Shown: in pieces, positions 20,004-30,730 of the stretch
Numbering within the stretch: the first letter of the stretch is position 1
Layout: every line of letters starts with the position of its first letter
Origin: Karstenula rhodostoma CBS 690.94
Taxonomy: Eukaryota; Ascomycota; Dothideomycetes; Pleosporales; Didymosphaeriaceae
Reading direction: 5' to 3'
Assembly (NCBI GenBank): GCA_010093485.1
Contig: MU001496.1
Coordinates: 820,252-884,251 of the forward strand
DNA length: 64,000 nt
The notes under the pieces: generated by a model
What the model saw: the letters and a program-made list of their open reading frames with translations, nothing else
What the model was told of the DNA's origin: nothing
Database searches by the model: none
Made by a program: the position numbers and the translations under genes

Positions 20004-20852
20004 GCGAGAACCGTGCTGAGAGCGAAGCGCGTTGTAGATATCATCGGCTTCTTATTTGTGTTAATGTGTCTTGTATGAGTATGATTGTAGCATAGCACGA
20101 TAGAGCATAGGCATGGCGCAACATTGTATACAGTGTATTAGCTACCTGAGGATCAGCGCAACTTGATGTAGGTACACAAACAAGGCCGGTGAATAAGGCA
20201 TTGCACTCGTCAGAAATGTTACCTCAGACTGGGCAAGGCAGTACCCAAAGGTCTGCCCTCCACTGCATTCGTAAAGAAAGGCATTTGGAGCGTGACAACG
20301 GGTCGATTGGTGTCATGCCTTTGGCTAGCGGGCCCTAGGGCAGCACCTGAGTCTGTGTTTGCCCAGGTGAGGTCCCGAGGCTCAAAAGGTACGATATTCC
20401 AACCTTTTTACTTTGAACCTGAAGCAACGCAAAGGGCACCAACGAAACGAGCACCGTTCTCTCTTGTTGCAATGTAGGTCGTCGCGCAGCTGACAAAGCG
20501 TGAGCAAGTCAGGTATAGGTTGTGACAGTCACGATTGACTGGCCGAGCTGGAGCTGATCCGCTTAATCTGAAACGCCAGCGCAGCCCGAAATACGACAGG
20601 ACTGGCGCGCATGCTCATTCCAAGTCCCCAAAACGAGACAGATTGCTTCATTGGGCCGCAGAGGGATCGCCGGCGTTCGCGTAGATCAACTACCGGTATG
20701 CGAGTGGCAGGCGGTGATGGCGTGGCACCGTGAAGGGGCTCAGCGCAAGCACGCAAGATGCTATGCAGGCGTGCACTGTACCTACTCTGCACTTTGTCGC
20801 TCTATCCTTTCCGATCTTTCTATCCCTTCTTTTCCCGGCCGCTGCCAACGCC
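20004..20852. other. Intergenic, tim54 to CFEM gene
   Basis: About 850 bp. Short overlapping frames only; the last 100 bp contain an upstream in-frame ATG (20763) that could extend the CFEM protein with a second hydrophobic stretch. No RNA gene or repeat is evident. Confidence 0.4.
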
Positions 20853-21682
20853 ATGTGGTCCGTACTGGTGGTGGTCAATTTGGTTGTGGAAGCTGTCGCG
20901 CACGGCCGTGGCGGGTGGGACTGGGTCCATGGGCTACCAAGCTGTTGGGAGGAATGTCTAGACAACAGTGGATGCGACTCCAAGAGCTGTCCGTCCCTTT
21001 CGATCGTTCTTTTCATACACGTACTGATGCGATCCTAGGTATATGCGAGTCTAGCCAAGATGGCGCTTACCTGACCAGTGCGGTCGAATGCGCTGTGCAG
21101 TCCTGCAGCGCAGACGGATTGAATGTCGCCCTAAGCTTCCTTGCGCCTCTGCAGATGTACTGCAAGGCCGCTCGAGACGACATCCCCGACGAGATCATGA
21201 GCAGCGCGTACTCGTGCGCAACTGCCACGTCAGCGACTCCGTCCCCCACGCGCAGGGTCGGACATTCCACGCAAGCTTCCAAAACCTTGAAGGACGCGAG
21301 CAACGGACTGGATAGCACCATAACGAGCACTGTAACGTTGACAACGACCAACGAGAGCGGGAGCACGCTACAAATACTTATTCCGATTGTCATGGGCCCC
21401 AGCACCATGTCTACGGGAGAGATGATAACTTCAACGCTTGACAGCAAGCCGACCGCCAGTCCCGCTGCGACCTCGAATGCTGAGGCCGCGGGATCGACCG
21501 CCGCGGCGCCGGCGCTGTCGCAACCGCAGGAATCACCCGCTTCTTCTGCCACAGCACGGGCAACAAACATCGGTAACGGGAGCCCCTTCGATCTCTCTGC
21601 GCAGGGCGGATCAGCGCGTTGGAGTTTTTCGGCAGCATTCGTCGGGATTGGCATGCTGTTTGGAGCTCTTGCCAGGTTATAG
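20853..21682 (+). CDS. CFEM-domain GPI-anchored surface protein
   Basis: Predicted secreted, wall- or membrane-anchored protein. Exons are 20853-20988 and 21039-21682, 259 aa. The 50 nt intron starts with an unusual donor, GTCCGT, but the join restores the CFEM cysteine array. The start ATG 20853 gives a compact signal peptide (MWSVLVVVNLVVEAVAHG). An ATG at 20763 would add 30 residues. CFEM block: LPSCWEECLDNSGCDSKSC then ICESS, VECAVQSC and a last Cys near LQMYC, eight cysteines. A long Ser/Thr/Ala-rich region follows, and the C-terminus is hydrophobic (FSAAFVGIGMLFGALARL), typical of a GPI attachment signal. CFEM proteins serve in haem/iron capture, adhesion or host interaction; which applies here cannot be told. 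Confidence 0.85.
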
Positions 21683-22374
21683 AAGCTTGCGAGACGCGCC
21701 TGTACATGTGTATAATATGATAATGGGGGGGGGGGGACTACTCTGCGCAATGATACCACATGAATAAAGGCTCTAGGCCGCCAGATAGATGAACCGACGT
21801 CCGAAACATAAAACCAATACATGCGCGGAAGTAATGCCACAACTACACAATACACAGATCCCGCACAAGCAGTCGATTCTTTCACATGTTCACACCTTGT
21901 CGCATGAGCCAAGGCTCTTCAAGGAGAACATGTCTTGGCGCTGTCTATCTTGCTCAAACAAGAACACTTTGCGACACGCTCGGCCGAGCTATGCGACCGT
22001 CTTTCGCGACCTATGCTCGCGGTCGCCTGCATGCGGCTCTGCGCCGAGGCAGAGAGCTAAGTCAAGGCACTAGGCCAATCACAGTAGGCAATTGCAACTT
22101 ACACCGAGGCATGTCACGCTTCATCATCGTTTCAACAAAGCCGACCATTTCGGAGTCGGCGAAGTGGCTCAACCATCTCTGCTTCTACGCAATCGTGCAT
22201 TGCGTGCTTGGTTTTGCGAAAAGGGGAGCATGGGGTCATTGTGGATGGGGACGCCTCGTATTACACTATAAAAACACACTAACCCCGCCACCATTTTGAG
22301 GAGCACACCTTGACGAGCACATTGCAACACTCTTCACCACTACACAGCCTGGGCGACAGCGAATTCATACAATA
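21683..22374. other. Intergenic, CFEM gene to CYP505 gene
   Basis: About 690 bp. A run of 12 G (about 21725-21736) lies shortly after the CFEM stop. The frame at 21886-22299 has no recognisable protein. The distal part is the CYP505 promoter. Confidence 0.45.
22267..22273 (+). promoter_or_regulatory. TATA box of the CYP505 gene
   Basis: TATAAAA lies 102 bp before the ATG of the P450 fusion gene, in a plausible core-promoter position. Confidence 0.5.
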
Positions 22375-25300
22375 ATGGAACCGATACCAGGTCCACCAGG
22401 TTTGCCCTTCCTCGGCAACCTGGGAGATATCTCTGCCGAAAATCCTATGCAAAGCTTCGTAAGAAATTCCGACATTTTTGGTTCGTCGTTGACGCCGCTA
22501 TGTCGCATCGTGCGCGAGTACTCATCTTTTTGCAGGACCGATCTGGAAATTTCACTTAGCTGGCGAACGCATCGTCATAGCGTCGCAGGCCCTCATGGAT
22601 GAGGTCAGCGATGAAGAGCGATTTTCTAAGATTATAGCTGCTTCTCTCAATGAGGTCCGGAACGGAACTCATGATGGGCTATTCACGGCCAGAGGACCTG
22701 AGGAGAAGAACTGGGGAATCGCTCACCGAGTCCTCCTCCCTGCGCTTGGTCCCTTAGCGATCAAGAATATGTTCGATGAGATGCACGATATTGCAAGCCA
22801 ACTCGTCATGAAATGGGCGCGCCAGGGACCAGAGCAACTGATACAGGTGACGGATGATTTTACTCGGCTCACGCTTGGTAAGTTCACCAGGTACAGAGTC
22901 GATGTGTTCATATAGTAAAGCGAAAGGGAGACCTCTTATCAACATGCCTAAGACATTAGAGGAGCGTCTTTTATTCGCTTAATCAAGGCATGAGCGAAGT
23001 ATTACCCTTAGCCTTGTAAGCATACACTGACTTGGCACATCCGCGTTTGGCAGACACGATCGCACTTTGTGCTATGGATTACCGCTTCAACTCCTACTAC
23101 TCGGAGCACATGCACCCCTTCATCCAAGCTATGACTGATTTCCTGAAAGTCAGCGGAGATCGTGCTCGTCGCGATCCCATAACCCAAATGTTCTACCGCT
23201 CTGAGACCGCGCAGTATTGGGATAATGTTCAGTTACTTCGGAAAGTAAGCCAAGAAGTCATAAACAAGCGGAAGCAGAACCCGACCCAAAAGAAGGATCT
23301 ACTGAACGGCATGCTGAATGGTGTCGATCCAAAAACGGGCGAAACGATGAACGAAGAAAGCATCATCGATAACATGATTACATTCCTTATAGTACATATC
23401 CCCCGCACCCCCATCCGGTACAAAGTCGTCGCTTTGTACATGAACCCACTTTCGTGACTCAGCTGACTTTGTACCCGCGAGTATAGGCAGGTCATGAAAC
23501 AACATCTGGTCTGCTATCGTTCACCTTCTACTACTTGCTGAAGAGCCCAAGCGCCTATGAGAAAGCGCAAAAAGAGGTCGATGAGGTCATTGGGAAGGAT
23601 CCTATCACAGTCGATCACCTCACAAAACTGCCGTATCTGAATGCTATACTCCGCGAATCGATCCGACTGCAACCTACAGCCCCGGCAATCGGTCTCCAAG
23701 CCAAGGAAGACACAACCTTGGGTGGCAAGTACGAGTGTAAGAAGGGCGTTCCAATTGTTGCAGTTTTACCGAAGGTGCACCGTGATCCCTTGGTGTGGGG
23801 AGAAGACGCTGAGGAGTTCCGCCCAGAGCGAATGTTGGACGAAGAATTCGAGCGCCGCAACAACAAGTTTCCTAATTGCTGGAAGCCTTTTGGAAACGGG
23901 ATGAGAGCATGTATCGGACGGCCCTTCGCATGGCAGGAAGCTCTACTGGTGCTGGCGATACTTCTACAAAACTTCAACTTCACTATGGAAGATCCCTCGT
24001 ACCAACTCGAGATAAAGCAGACACTGACAATCAAGGTAAGATATCTGCCCGTATAAAGACATGCATGCTCATCTGATGGGGTTGTATTCATGCTAACAGA
24101 ATTCACAACAAAGCCGAAAGGTTTCTACATGCGAGCGCATCTGCGCAACCACATGAGTCCTACCACGCTGGAGCGTGCTCTTGCGTCGACGTCGATCAGC
24201 GAGCACGCAGGTGAAAAGAAGGCCCAGGGCACTAAGAAGAAGGCGGCTCAGGGCAAGCCAATAGCCGTGTACTACGGTTCAAATACCGGGACGTGTGAGG
24301 CATTGGCAACCCGCCTTGCTAGCGACGCTCCAAATCATGGATTCAGCGCGGTAGTCGATACGCTGGACGCCGTGAAAGAGAATATGCCAAAAGACAGACC
24401 AATTGCCATCATCACGGCGTCTTACGAAGGGCAACCCGCAGATAACGCCGCTCACTTTGTCACCTGGCTCAATAGCCTGACCGGCTCGGAGCTCACTGAT
24501 GTTCAATACACTGTTTTTGGCTGTGGTCATCGGGATTGGGCGGCCACATTTCACAAGGTGCCGAAAGCCGTAGACAGAACCATTGAAGAGCGCGGCGGAA
24601 CGAGAATTGCTGACATTGGGACCGCCGACACTTCAAAGGGCGATATTTTCACCGAGTTTGAGGCATGGGAAGAGAAGGTCTTCTGGCCAGCCGTAAAAGA
24701 TCGCTACGGCGCCTCAGACTCTTCCGAGTTCACTCCATTCGAGGCCAACCTTGAAATTGAGGTATCCACCCCACGATCATCAATGCTGCGCCAAGACGTC
24801 CGAGAAGCACGAGTTGAGGCGGTAGAAGTGCTCAGTGCACCCAATACACCCGAAAAGCGACACATCGAGATCAGCTTGCCCTCTGGAACGAGCTACTCTG
24901 CAGGAGACTATCTTACTATTTTGCCGATGAACCCTAAAGAGAATATCGCTCGCGCGATGAGATACTTCGGATTGGCATGGGACAGTATGCTGACCATTAC
25001 CTCGTCGAGTCCTACCACACTACTGCCAGTCGGTGTACCTATCTCAGCAACTGACATCTTCGGAACTTATATAGAGCTTAGTCTCCCTGCAACGAAACGC
25101 GACATCACCGCCCTGGTTGAGGTTGCTTCCGACAAAGCCGCAAAGAACGAACTTATACGCCTTGCTACAGACACGTTCAACACTGAGATAACAGAGAAGC
25201 GCGTATCCGTGCTTGATCTGCTTGAACGCTTCCCTTCGGTGTGCTTGCCACTTGGCCCTTTCCTGAAGATGCTGCCTCCTATGCGTGTGCGACAGTATTC

Positions 25301-26030
25301 GATATCATCAAGTCCACTTTGGAATCCTACCAACGTCACTCTTACGTACGGAGTAGTCGACGAGCTCGCGTACAGTGGCCAGGGACGTTTTGTAGGTGTT
25401 GCGTCAAACTACCTCTCCAGCTTAGCTGTGGGGGATAAACTCCATGTCGCAGTGAGGAGCTCGCACCAGGCATTCCATTTGCCAAAGGATGCAAAGAATG
25501 TGCCAGTTATTATGATTGCCGCAGGAACTGGTGAGTCCAATCAAATTACAGTGTGGTGAAGCATATACTAATATCTCTGTCTAGGCCTCGCTCCTTTCAG
25601 AGGTTTTATTCAAGAGCGCGCCGCACAAATTGCCGCCGGTCGCACCCTTGCACCCGCTCTTCTCTTCTATGGCTGTCGCGACCCCAGCAACGATCTTCTC
25701 TATTCCGATCTACTCTCACGCTGGGAGAAGCTTGGCGCTGTCTCATTGCGCTACGCATTCTCTCGTGCTCCCTCCTCCTCGGAAGGCTGCAAGTATGTCC
25801 AGGATCGCATTTACCACGACTGCGAAGAGGTTGTTAAGCTTTTTGATGCTGGGGCAAAACTGTTCGTGTGCGGGAGCTCCGAAGTCGGCAAAGGCGTGAA
25901 GGACGTCTGTCTGAAGATTGCGAGGGAGGAGAGGGTGAAGAAGATGGGCGGAGATGTAGACGAAGGACGGCTGACAGAATGGTTTGAAGGTCTGAGAAAT
26001 GAGAGGTTTGCTACTGACGTTTTCACGTAG
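22375..26030 (+). CDS. CYP505: CYP505-type self-sufficient P450-reductase fusion (P450foxy-like fatty-acid hydroxylase)
   Basis: Catalyses subterminal hydroxylation of fatty acids with NADPH and O2, with haem and reductase domains in one chain. Six exons: 22375-22480, 22536-22877, 23054-23391, 23487-24035, 24114-25530 and 25585-26030, giving 1065 aa, the length expected of P450foxy. Haem domain: proline-rich start [15 protein letters not shown]-helix AGHETTSG (restored across an intron), ESIR for ExxR, PERM, and haem loop [10 protein letters not shown] with the Cys ligand. Linker near 480-510. FMN domain [16 protein letters not shown] domain [13 protein letters not shown]-binding [12 protein letters not shown] (restored across the last intron) and the C-terminus. 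All catalytic motifs are intact. Intron 2 is long (176 nt). A membrane anchor is absent, as in this family. Confidence 0.95.
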
Positions 26031-26638
26031 GCAGGCCCCGGATATGCATCATTAGTTTCGTAATGAACACAAGAGGCGTGCACCCTTTATGATGACCTCC
26101 AAGATGGACTGGATTACCAATGCGGAGCTTACTGTAGCAACGATCATGATCCGAATGTTAACATATCATAGAACAACGATGGATCGGAGCTTGCTAGAGT
26201 CATCGAACGAAATGCCCCTTGAAATGGGATTCTCGTCCCCTGAACGTCTGTCCACAAAGCCGTTTTCGCGTTTGCTCCCATGTCATAGATCCCCCACAGA
26301 GATATTAAATAGGTTCCGTGAGCTATTATCTCATCTCTATTCAACCATACTATACGAACAACGCAGATAGCAACGTCTTCGGACCTACGCGCTCTATGTC
26401 CCACGTTTAAGTCATGGAGAGCAGCAGCTCCACGCCTGTTTGCACGTGTGAGACTTCACGTCCACGAACGGCACAACGTGCACAAATTGATTCACGTTGT
26501 GGCGCAACGGGCTCCTCTCTATGCGAAGCTTAGATATCATCTACGAACCACCTGGCCGTCATCTAGATCTTGACGTTGACGCGCAAGCCTTGTCCGTACA
26601 GGTACGCGACCGCAGGCCAACAGATATTAGGATTGGCT

Positions 26639-27001
26639 TTATCCCGACCGCATTTGCCGCAAGAATATCAGCCGTGATCGCCTGGTGGCGTTGAAGGCCC
26701 TGTTCATATAAGATTGGCGGATATCGTCTCGTTCTTTCCACGAATCATTGAAGGCTGGGGCGGGTAGATACCGTGACCGGATAACAGAGCTTGCGTGTAG
26801 GACACCACTGCCCACGATCATACGCTCAAGGTAACTCCAGTGTTCCAGTATCTTGCGACCCCAGCGAGGGAGGCCTTCCTCGATCGTCTTGTAGCCAGCC
26901 TTCCAAGACACTGGTGGGTCACCAGATGCCCGCCCAATAACAATTACACGTGTAGGTCCTGCATCATCCGCCGTTAGGTTGAAGCGAGAGTGGCGGGAGG
27001 T
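26639..27001 (-). other. Unassigned exon-like open frame, possible gene remnant
   Basis: About 120 codons open on the minus strand, ending at a stop at 26639 and preceded by a plausible acceptor (CACCTAG, about 27002). The peptide reads like real protein: RFNLTADDAGPTRVIVIG, then VSWKAGYKTIEEGLPRWGRK, then LERMIVGSGVLHASSVIRSR. No family was recognised, no start or 5' exon was found, and the upstream 200 bp are AT-richer. It may be the last exon of a decayed gene. Confidence 0.3.
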
Positions 27002-27182
27002 CTAGGTGAGACTAGGAGTCTTGGAATAATCACGTTGGAGCCTAGTAAGCGTGTTGGGATATGCGTAATGTTTTCTATACTGGAGTACGCACTGCTATGG
27101 CCCGCGGGTATCTTGTACGTGTATCTTTATGTAATATCTTACTGACAGGATACTGCCGTGCACTGCGGTATATCTAATATAT

Positions 27183-27336
27183 TGGCGCTACGCCCTTTTT
27201 GGTTAGCCTGTGCACAGACGCTGGGCGCGCCTTAGCCGCTTTTTTGGTCCCCCTTTGTTCGTGCATTGGCAAAGCACAACGCGCCTTTTTGTCCCCCTAC
27301 TTCATTGAGTCACCCTCATAGTGAATCTCTACAATA
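27183..27336 (+). repeat. Dispersed MITE-like repeat, least mutated copy
   Basis: Runs from GGCGCTACGCCC to GTGAATCTCTACAATA and is flanked by A/T. Related copies lie in the AT-rich half at 35423-35655, 42811-42924, 49163-49316, 52212-52406 and 53653-53752, some inverted. This copy keeps many CpG and CpA sites lost in the others. It shares with them TTTTTGGTTAGCCTG, the GCGCGCCTTAGCCGC block and the end motif. Confidence 0.65.
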
Positions 27337-28663
27337 TATCTAATATGTTTATACTACGGATATAGGACGCTCTGGGGGTCAGGCACTGGATATTTGCTAA
27401 AATATTTACTAGCCCCCTGGTACATTGCGAACATTGCTCTACACTTCTTATAATATAGTATCTTCTTTGTGCTATTTGGTGTTGGGGAGTCTGGATTAAC
27501 GACTTTGCCGCGGTGGAACTTTTTGCAGTGCGCTGACAGACTAAAGTCTTTCTCAAACTCCGTCTAGCGGCCATGGAAAAGGCAGATGAGAGGTCCCGTT
27601 ACTGGGATGATGTATGTCTGTCATGCTTGTGTCAGTCTGATGTCCACATATCTATGCATGAATTCAAGCTATCCTCAAGGACGAAAATTGCCGAAAACGA
27701 GGACTTAATACAGTTACACACCCTTTATGTCAGCTGCGAGTATCTCAGATAATGATGGTACTAGTTTCTACGATCCATTCTGAAAAAAAAGCCCATATTT
27801 GCGGCGTCTGGGCCTCGCAGGACACACCTGGTCAGTTTCCCAGGCATCCAACGCGCGGTTGAATGGTCCCACCAACTCCGTCCGAAAGCAATGTATATGA
27901 GAAGTCGTCATTCAAAGTGCGAAGCTGTATCTTCAATCTTCTTCTCCTATCAACATGATTATAGACGTCAAGTGTCTTAAACATTTATTCTCTAGCAGTG
28001 TATCGGTGAGCCTGTCAGCAATAAAAGGTATGATATCACCTCTAGAGCACTTCGCGCTAACTACGTTAAGTTATACCGGGTAGGTAACCTTGATCTTTTT
28101 AGTGTTATTGTTTTCCTCTAGATAACTCAAAACAGTTTATTACTGGGCTGTAATTAGCGAAGTAAAACATTAATATAGTGAGCGGTTCAAACATTGAAAT
28201 GTTCGAACCAAGATTGAACTCAGATCTTGATCGTATTTACCTCGCTATTCTTTCTTCTTACCGTATGTTGATGAAATGGCGTAATCGCGCCGCCACAGAC
28301 AGGTTGGACTCGATCAACCCGTACCCGCATCAAGTCGGTCTGGTCGGACCCTTCTCCGCTCGTTCGCCAACTGCGCCACTAGCCTGCCCCAAACAGCCAC
28401 TTCGCCCCCGCGCAAACCCTAACGTATAGTACAGGCCTAGGTGGTCTGGTGCGAGCCCCACATGGTTAGTTTCCAACTATCAATCTATGACAGATTAAAA
28501 TGGGAAATAACGGTGTCTTGCTCGGATTGTTGCCAGGTTCATTCCTGTCCTTGACATCCATTTTTCATTCGCATTTTGTATCTACACATACGCAAAGACA
28601 ATTTGATCGGACGGCCACTTCTGGTTCAAATGCTATTGGTGGCACCATTGAGCCCACCAGGTA

Positions 28664-30117
28664 ATGGTAGCTGTATTCAGTGATGCGGCATCGCTGCCGC
28701 CGTCCCTATCGGGAGACACGCAAGGAACGTTGGGTCACTTCCCGCGCCGTGCAGATAATCGTACGATGTACGCAGGAGAGCCGCCTCGGGACCGGACCAT
28801 ATTTACCGTACTGTCTCTTTTCTGCATCATGGTTTTATCACTACTGCTGGGTATGTTGCTACGTTGATGTATCCTACGACTCACCTGGCTGATGATTTAC
28901 AGGTTCCCGGTTCAGTCGGCTACAGCGCAATGCCGTATGGAAACGGAACCTCACATCCATACTCGTCCTGGTTATGTACATTGCTGTCTTTTCCTTCATT
29001 GTCTGCTCTGCAGTGATGGTGGCTGGACAAGGATTGTACAATTACCGGTTGTGTTTCGGTGCCACATGGATTTGCTTGATTTTGTACACCGTTGCAAAAT
29101 TTGTCATGTCAGTGCATTGCAGTATTTCATCGTCAAAAGCCTGTGTGTATTACTCATCCAGGAGTGGTACTGTATACCGAAGCTTTTGATGAGAAGATTC
29201 CGCTTTTAACGAGTTGCCTGATGCTGACAGTTTCAGATATGTTTTCCTTGTCGAGCGCATCCATGTCGTCCGCGCCCCTTTCGTCCGTCGTAGTCGCGAT
29301 TGGTTGTACCTGTCGTGTTTGGTCTTGATGTCGGTATCTTTCTTAGCCGTGGCCGTGAATGCGTATTTGTCACCGATCATTATAATGGAAGCCGACGATG
29401 GACGCTGCCACATGGGTATACCTGGAAAAGCCTCCATTCCATTCATGTCAGTGGATATTGTTGTTGATGTCGTATTGACAAGCGTCTTCATCTACCTTTT
29501 ACGCCCAGTCGTCAAGATGCATGGACTCAACAAAACTCATGTGGTCAGAGTACCCAAGTCACCAATTCTCGGGAGAGAGGAAGAAGTGCATGGCACTGCC
29601 ATGCGGAAGAGCATCAGGAAACTGCTGTGGAAGAGTCTCATCGGGAGCTTGCTCATCATGATACCAACAATCGCTAACATGATCCAATTCTATATCATGC
29701 AGGGACGGGAGTTGGCGCTGATATGCCTAACGCTATGCACCCTAGATGGTAAGTGCGATTGTCTCTCTGTGTATACAAACACCTGGCAGGTACTGACGAT
29801 TTGAAGTCAGTTGGGATGCAGTGGTCATCCACTGGCTTACATTTGGGTCTGCTGAGCAGGAGAGAAGCTTGTCCCGGGCTACACAATCCTCGGACTTTCC
29901 TTTGCAGAACAGGGCAACGCCAGACCCAGAGGAGCGTTGCCCCGGCTGTCAAGTCAATCACGTCACACTAGCAGGTGCAGTCATTTCGACGGCCGCAACA
30001 CCTCTTGAAGAGCCAGGAACTGTTCGTCTCACACCAACCACCCCTCACAGACTGTCATTCGACGATCAGCGAAGAACCGCGTCCAGCGACGGTATACTAC
30101 CTGAACGGCATGGCTGA
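28664..30117 (+). CDS. Seven-transmembrane fungal protein of unknown function
   Basis: Exons 28664-28850, 28903-29107, 29237-29748 and 29807-30117, giving 404 aa. All joins are GT-AG, and introns 2 and 3 have CTGAC-type branch sites (TACTGAC in intron 3). About seven hydrophobic helices can be read: FTVLSLFCIMVLSLLLG; ILVLVMYIAVFSFIVCSAVM; a third in LCFGATWICLILYTVAKFVI; LYLSCLVLMSVSFLAVAVNA; SVDIVVDVVLTSVFIYLL; LLWKSLIGSLLIMIPTIAN; and ALICLTLCTLDVSWDAVVIH. A Ser/Thr/Pro-rich tail of about 100 residues follows, probably cytoplasmic. The layout (short N-terminus, seven helices, polar tail) resembles orphan GPCR-like membrane proteins of filamentous fungi, but no receptor class signature is seen. 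Confidence 0.8.
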
Positions 30118-30730
30118 GCTATTGCAGCGATTGCAGAGGAAGAGGCAGCAGTTGGATTTGAGTCGAAGTGGGTAGCAGGCTCCGGCGCAAACGTGAATAC
30201 CGGCCACGCATTATGGAGGCACTCCTGCGGCGTGGTTATGGCCCAAGTCAACCTAGGATGTATGACTACCCAATCAACTTCCACTGGGACACGAGAGGCA
30301 AGGACATGGGTTTCGAGAAGCCAGCGTAGACGGCGATCTGCAACAAGTGGAACTCAAGGCAGGTTCATGTTCAATACGTTGATCCCTTTCCAACCTGGAC
30401 CAAGGCCGAAACAAAGGTCGAAGGTCGGGGGCTTGTTGAGAGTGCTAGCAGCAGTACAGTTCGACTGGCGCGTGCTAGTGTGCACCGGGACGAGTTGGAG
30501 GGCCGCACGGGCCGCACGAAGACGTCACGCTGGTGTGTGCCAAGCCGGGCCGCGAGGAGGGCGAGGGGCCCAAGCTCCGGCCAGCAACAATGACGAGTGA
30601 CTGTCAAGACGGTATCTGCACCACCTCTGGCCGGGCAGAGTAAGACGGTGGACAGAACGAGCCAGCAGGAGAGGAGAGCAAGGATGTGCATGCCGTCGCG
30701 CCAGAAGGTGGAAAAGGAAAGCAAAGGACC
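30118..30730. other. Intergenic, membrane protein gene to npr3
   Basis: About 610 bp. Short frames on both strands without protein character. It should contain the npr3 promoter; the last 150 bp are GC-rich. Confidence 0.4.

Larger units (their letters stand above)
26031..28663. other. Gene-poor region
   Basis: About 2.6 kb, less GC-rich than the gene blocks. It contains the exon-like minus frame at 26639-27001 and the dispersed repeat at 27183-27336. Other frames are short and unsupported. Confidence 0.45.

Noticed and set aside
21067..21912. 281-codon minus-strand frame opposite the CFEM gene
   Set aside because: No recognisable protein, while the plus strand gives a signal peptide, CFEM cysteines and a GPI tail.
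28178..28429. 83-codon frame before the membrane protein gene
   Set aside because: No start context and no recognisable sequence; it ends in low-complexity Pro/Arg.
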